A DNA stretch of 7,987 bases from Anaerolineae bacterium (GTDB taxonomy: Bacteria > Chloroflexota > Anaerolineae > B4-G1 > SLSP01). The position numbers were made by a program, and so were the translations under genes. The notes under the pieces are model-generated. The model had not been told where the DNA came from and searched no databases. It worked only from the letters and a program-made list of their open reading frames with translations. The DNA is taken from NCBI GenBank assembly GCA_016927095.1, contig JAFGNI010000497.1, positions 1 through 7,987 of the forward strand, written 5' to 3'. This document shows, piece after piece, positions 7,201 to 7,987 of the stretch (positions are counted from its first letter, which is position 1; the number at the start of each line of letters is the position of its first letter).

Positions 7201-7826
7201 TCTCCGGCGGCGACACGAGCACCAGGTTGGAGCGGGCTCTGGCATAGCTCACCATAGGCCTGCGCCAACCACGGATGCACGACCGGCAAGTCGGCGCGAT
7301 GCTGCCAGAGATAGGAGAGGTAGACACAGGCGCCCGCGACGAGCGAGCGATGCAATGCCGCCTCCAGCGCCGCCAGGTAAGGCGGCGTGCCCGGTTGATC
7401 CCACGCGATCTTGTCGGCGACGAAGACAACCATATCCAGCGGGGTGGCACCGGCGCGCAGGGTGGTGTGACAGCCTATAGCGCCGATGACAGACGGATCC
7501 GATATCCCGAAATAGTGCTGCGCCATCCACGCCGAGAGCTTCTGATGCAGGATCATCGGCAAGGCGGCCTCCTCAGGCAGGACCTCAAGCCCCCACGCTT
7601 CGGCCACAGCAACACGCCCGGTCACAGGAACCACCGCGCTCACGTCATGCAGCCACCCGGCAGCCTGAGCCGCATCTGCCCGAACGCCAAATCGTGTGGC
7701 CAGAGCCACCGCGGCTTCCGCCACGGCACGGCAGTGCGCAGCCGTGGCAGCGCAGCCACGCGCAACCAGAAACCGGGTGACATCCGCCGGTATGTCTCCC
7801 GACAGCTCAGGCATAGAGTGGTGCAC
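7191..7826 (-). CDS. HD-domain phosphohydrolase, YqeK-related
   Basis: From the GTG at 7826 the protein has 211 residues, close to the 190-210 usual for this group. The HD-superfamily metal ligands can be traced as H31 (AAHCRAVAEAA), H60-D61 (GWLHDVS), H94 (ILHQKLSAW), H120 (GCHTT) and D138 (FVADKI). This H...HD...H...H...D order matches YqeK-type enzymes; characterised YqeK cleaves diadenosine tetraphosphate symmetrically. Two family details differ: HDVSA replaces the usual HDxxK, and ADKIAWDQPGTPPY replaces the ADxIEPxR of classical YqeK. It therefore probably belongs to a sister HD group, and the substrate is uncertain. Start choice: GTG 7826 has AAGGAG 5 bases upstream. ATG 7814 (207 residues) lacks a well-placed site. 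ATG 7952 would add 42 residues with no family resemblance. No membrane span is seen, so it is likely cytoplasmic. Confidence 0.82.
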   Translation of the reverse strand: MHHSMPELSGDIPADVTRFLVARGCAATAAHCRAVAEAAVALATRFGVRADAAQAAGWLHDVSAVVPVTGRVAVAEAWGLEVLPEEAALPMILHQKLSAWMAQHYFGISDPSVIGAIGCHTTLRAGATPLDMVVFVADKIAWDQPGTPPYLAALEAALHRSLVAGACVYLSYLWQHRADLPVVHPWLAQAYGELCQSPLQPGARVAAGDQV

Positions 7827-7831
7827 CAACA

Positions 7832-7837
7832 CTCCTT
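7832..7837 (-). promoter_or_regulatory. Ribosome binding site pointing to a GTG start for the HD gene
   Basis: Read on the - strand, AAGGAG is followed by 5 bases and then GTG at 7826-7824. The in-frame ATG at 7814 is 17 bases away, too far for this site. This decides the start in favour of GTG. Confidence 0.65.
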
Positions 7838-7872
7838 CTCGGCAACCCACGTCATAGCACCCAGGCAATAGA

Positions 7873-7904
7873 TGCATCCAGTATGCGAGGTGACGAGGGA
7901 TGCA
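7873..7904. repeat. Short inverted repeat upstream of the HD gene
   Basis: TGCATCC at 7873-7879 and GGATGCA at 7898-7904 are perfect 7-base inverted arms around an 18-base spacer. The left arm also lies within the 8-base palindrome GATGCATC (7871-7878). The repeat is in the leader of the HD gene, about 47 bases before its start. It could be an operator-like site or an RNA stem, but arms this short also arise by chance. Confidence 0.3.
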
Positions 7905-7987
7905 CAAGCCGCGGCCCTCCCCCCCAGTCTCATACCATACAATCCCGGTCATCCGATGGTCTCGCCAGCGCGCCCGACTGCACCCTG

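Noticed and set aside
7275..7871. 198-codon + strand open frame opposite the HD gene
   Set aside because: The - strand translation has the full set of HD metal ligands, while the + strand frame is rich in Arg, His and Gly and has no domain. It is a shadow frame.
7827..7952. Longer HD protein starting at ATG 7952
   Set aside because: The extra 42 residues show no family resemblance and no ribosome binding site precedes that ATG. The GTG at 7826 has a well-placed site.

Overview
This window holds core housekeeping genes of a bacterium with fairly high GC. It is not an obvious mobile or accessory island. The order primase (dnaG) then primary sigma factor (rpoD) is the widespread 'macromolecular synthesis' arrangement of bacteria. 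Several details fit Chloroflexota, perhaps a Thermomicrobia/Sphaerobacter-like lineage: an inserted segment in the primase TOPRIM domain, a primary sigma factor with an acidic N-terminus and extra segments, and the radical SAM + DUF2344 pair as separate adjacent genes. This placement is an inference from remembered family features, not from a search.

Layout. Positions 1-105 are the 3' end of an unidentified gene on the + strand. Six + strand genes follow: dnaG (119-1990), rpoD (2018-3619), a YjbQ/UPF0047 family enzyme (3673-4083), a B12-binding-type radical SAM protein (4067-6007), a DUF2344 protein (5989-6699) and a small multi-span membrane protein (6781-7200). The first five sit close together, with gaps of 13, 27 and 53 bases and then overlaps of 17 and 19 bases, so they are probably one transcription unit or a few nested ones. 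The membrane protein gene follows after 81 bases. On the - strand, an HD-domain phosphohydrolase related to YqeK (7826-7191) converges on it, and the two genes share 10 bases at their stop codons. The last 161 bases (7827-7987), upstream of the HD gene, hold no gene I can support and only a weak inverted repeat.

How the genes work together. DnaG primes replication and RpoD directs housekeeping transcription. The radical SAM/DUF2344 pair is a conserved two-protein unit of unknown reaction, and overlapping frames suggest that the two proteins are made together. The YjbQ-like gene also overlaps the radical SAM gene. The HD protein is likely to hydrolyse a nucleotide or other phosphoester.

I found no CRISPR array, tRNA, rRNA, insertion sequence, phage gene, toxin-antitoxin pair or defence island. 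No terminator or strong sigma-70-type promoter was convincing by eye. The parts with the most unexplained biology are the radical SAM/DUF2344 pair with its second CX3CX2C motif, and the lineage-type insertions in DnaG and RpoD.
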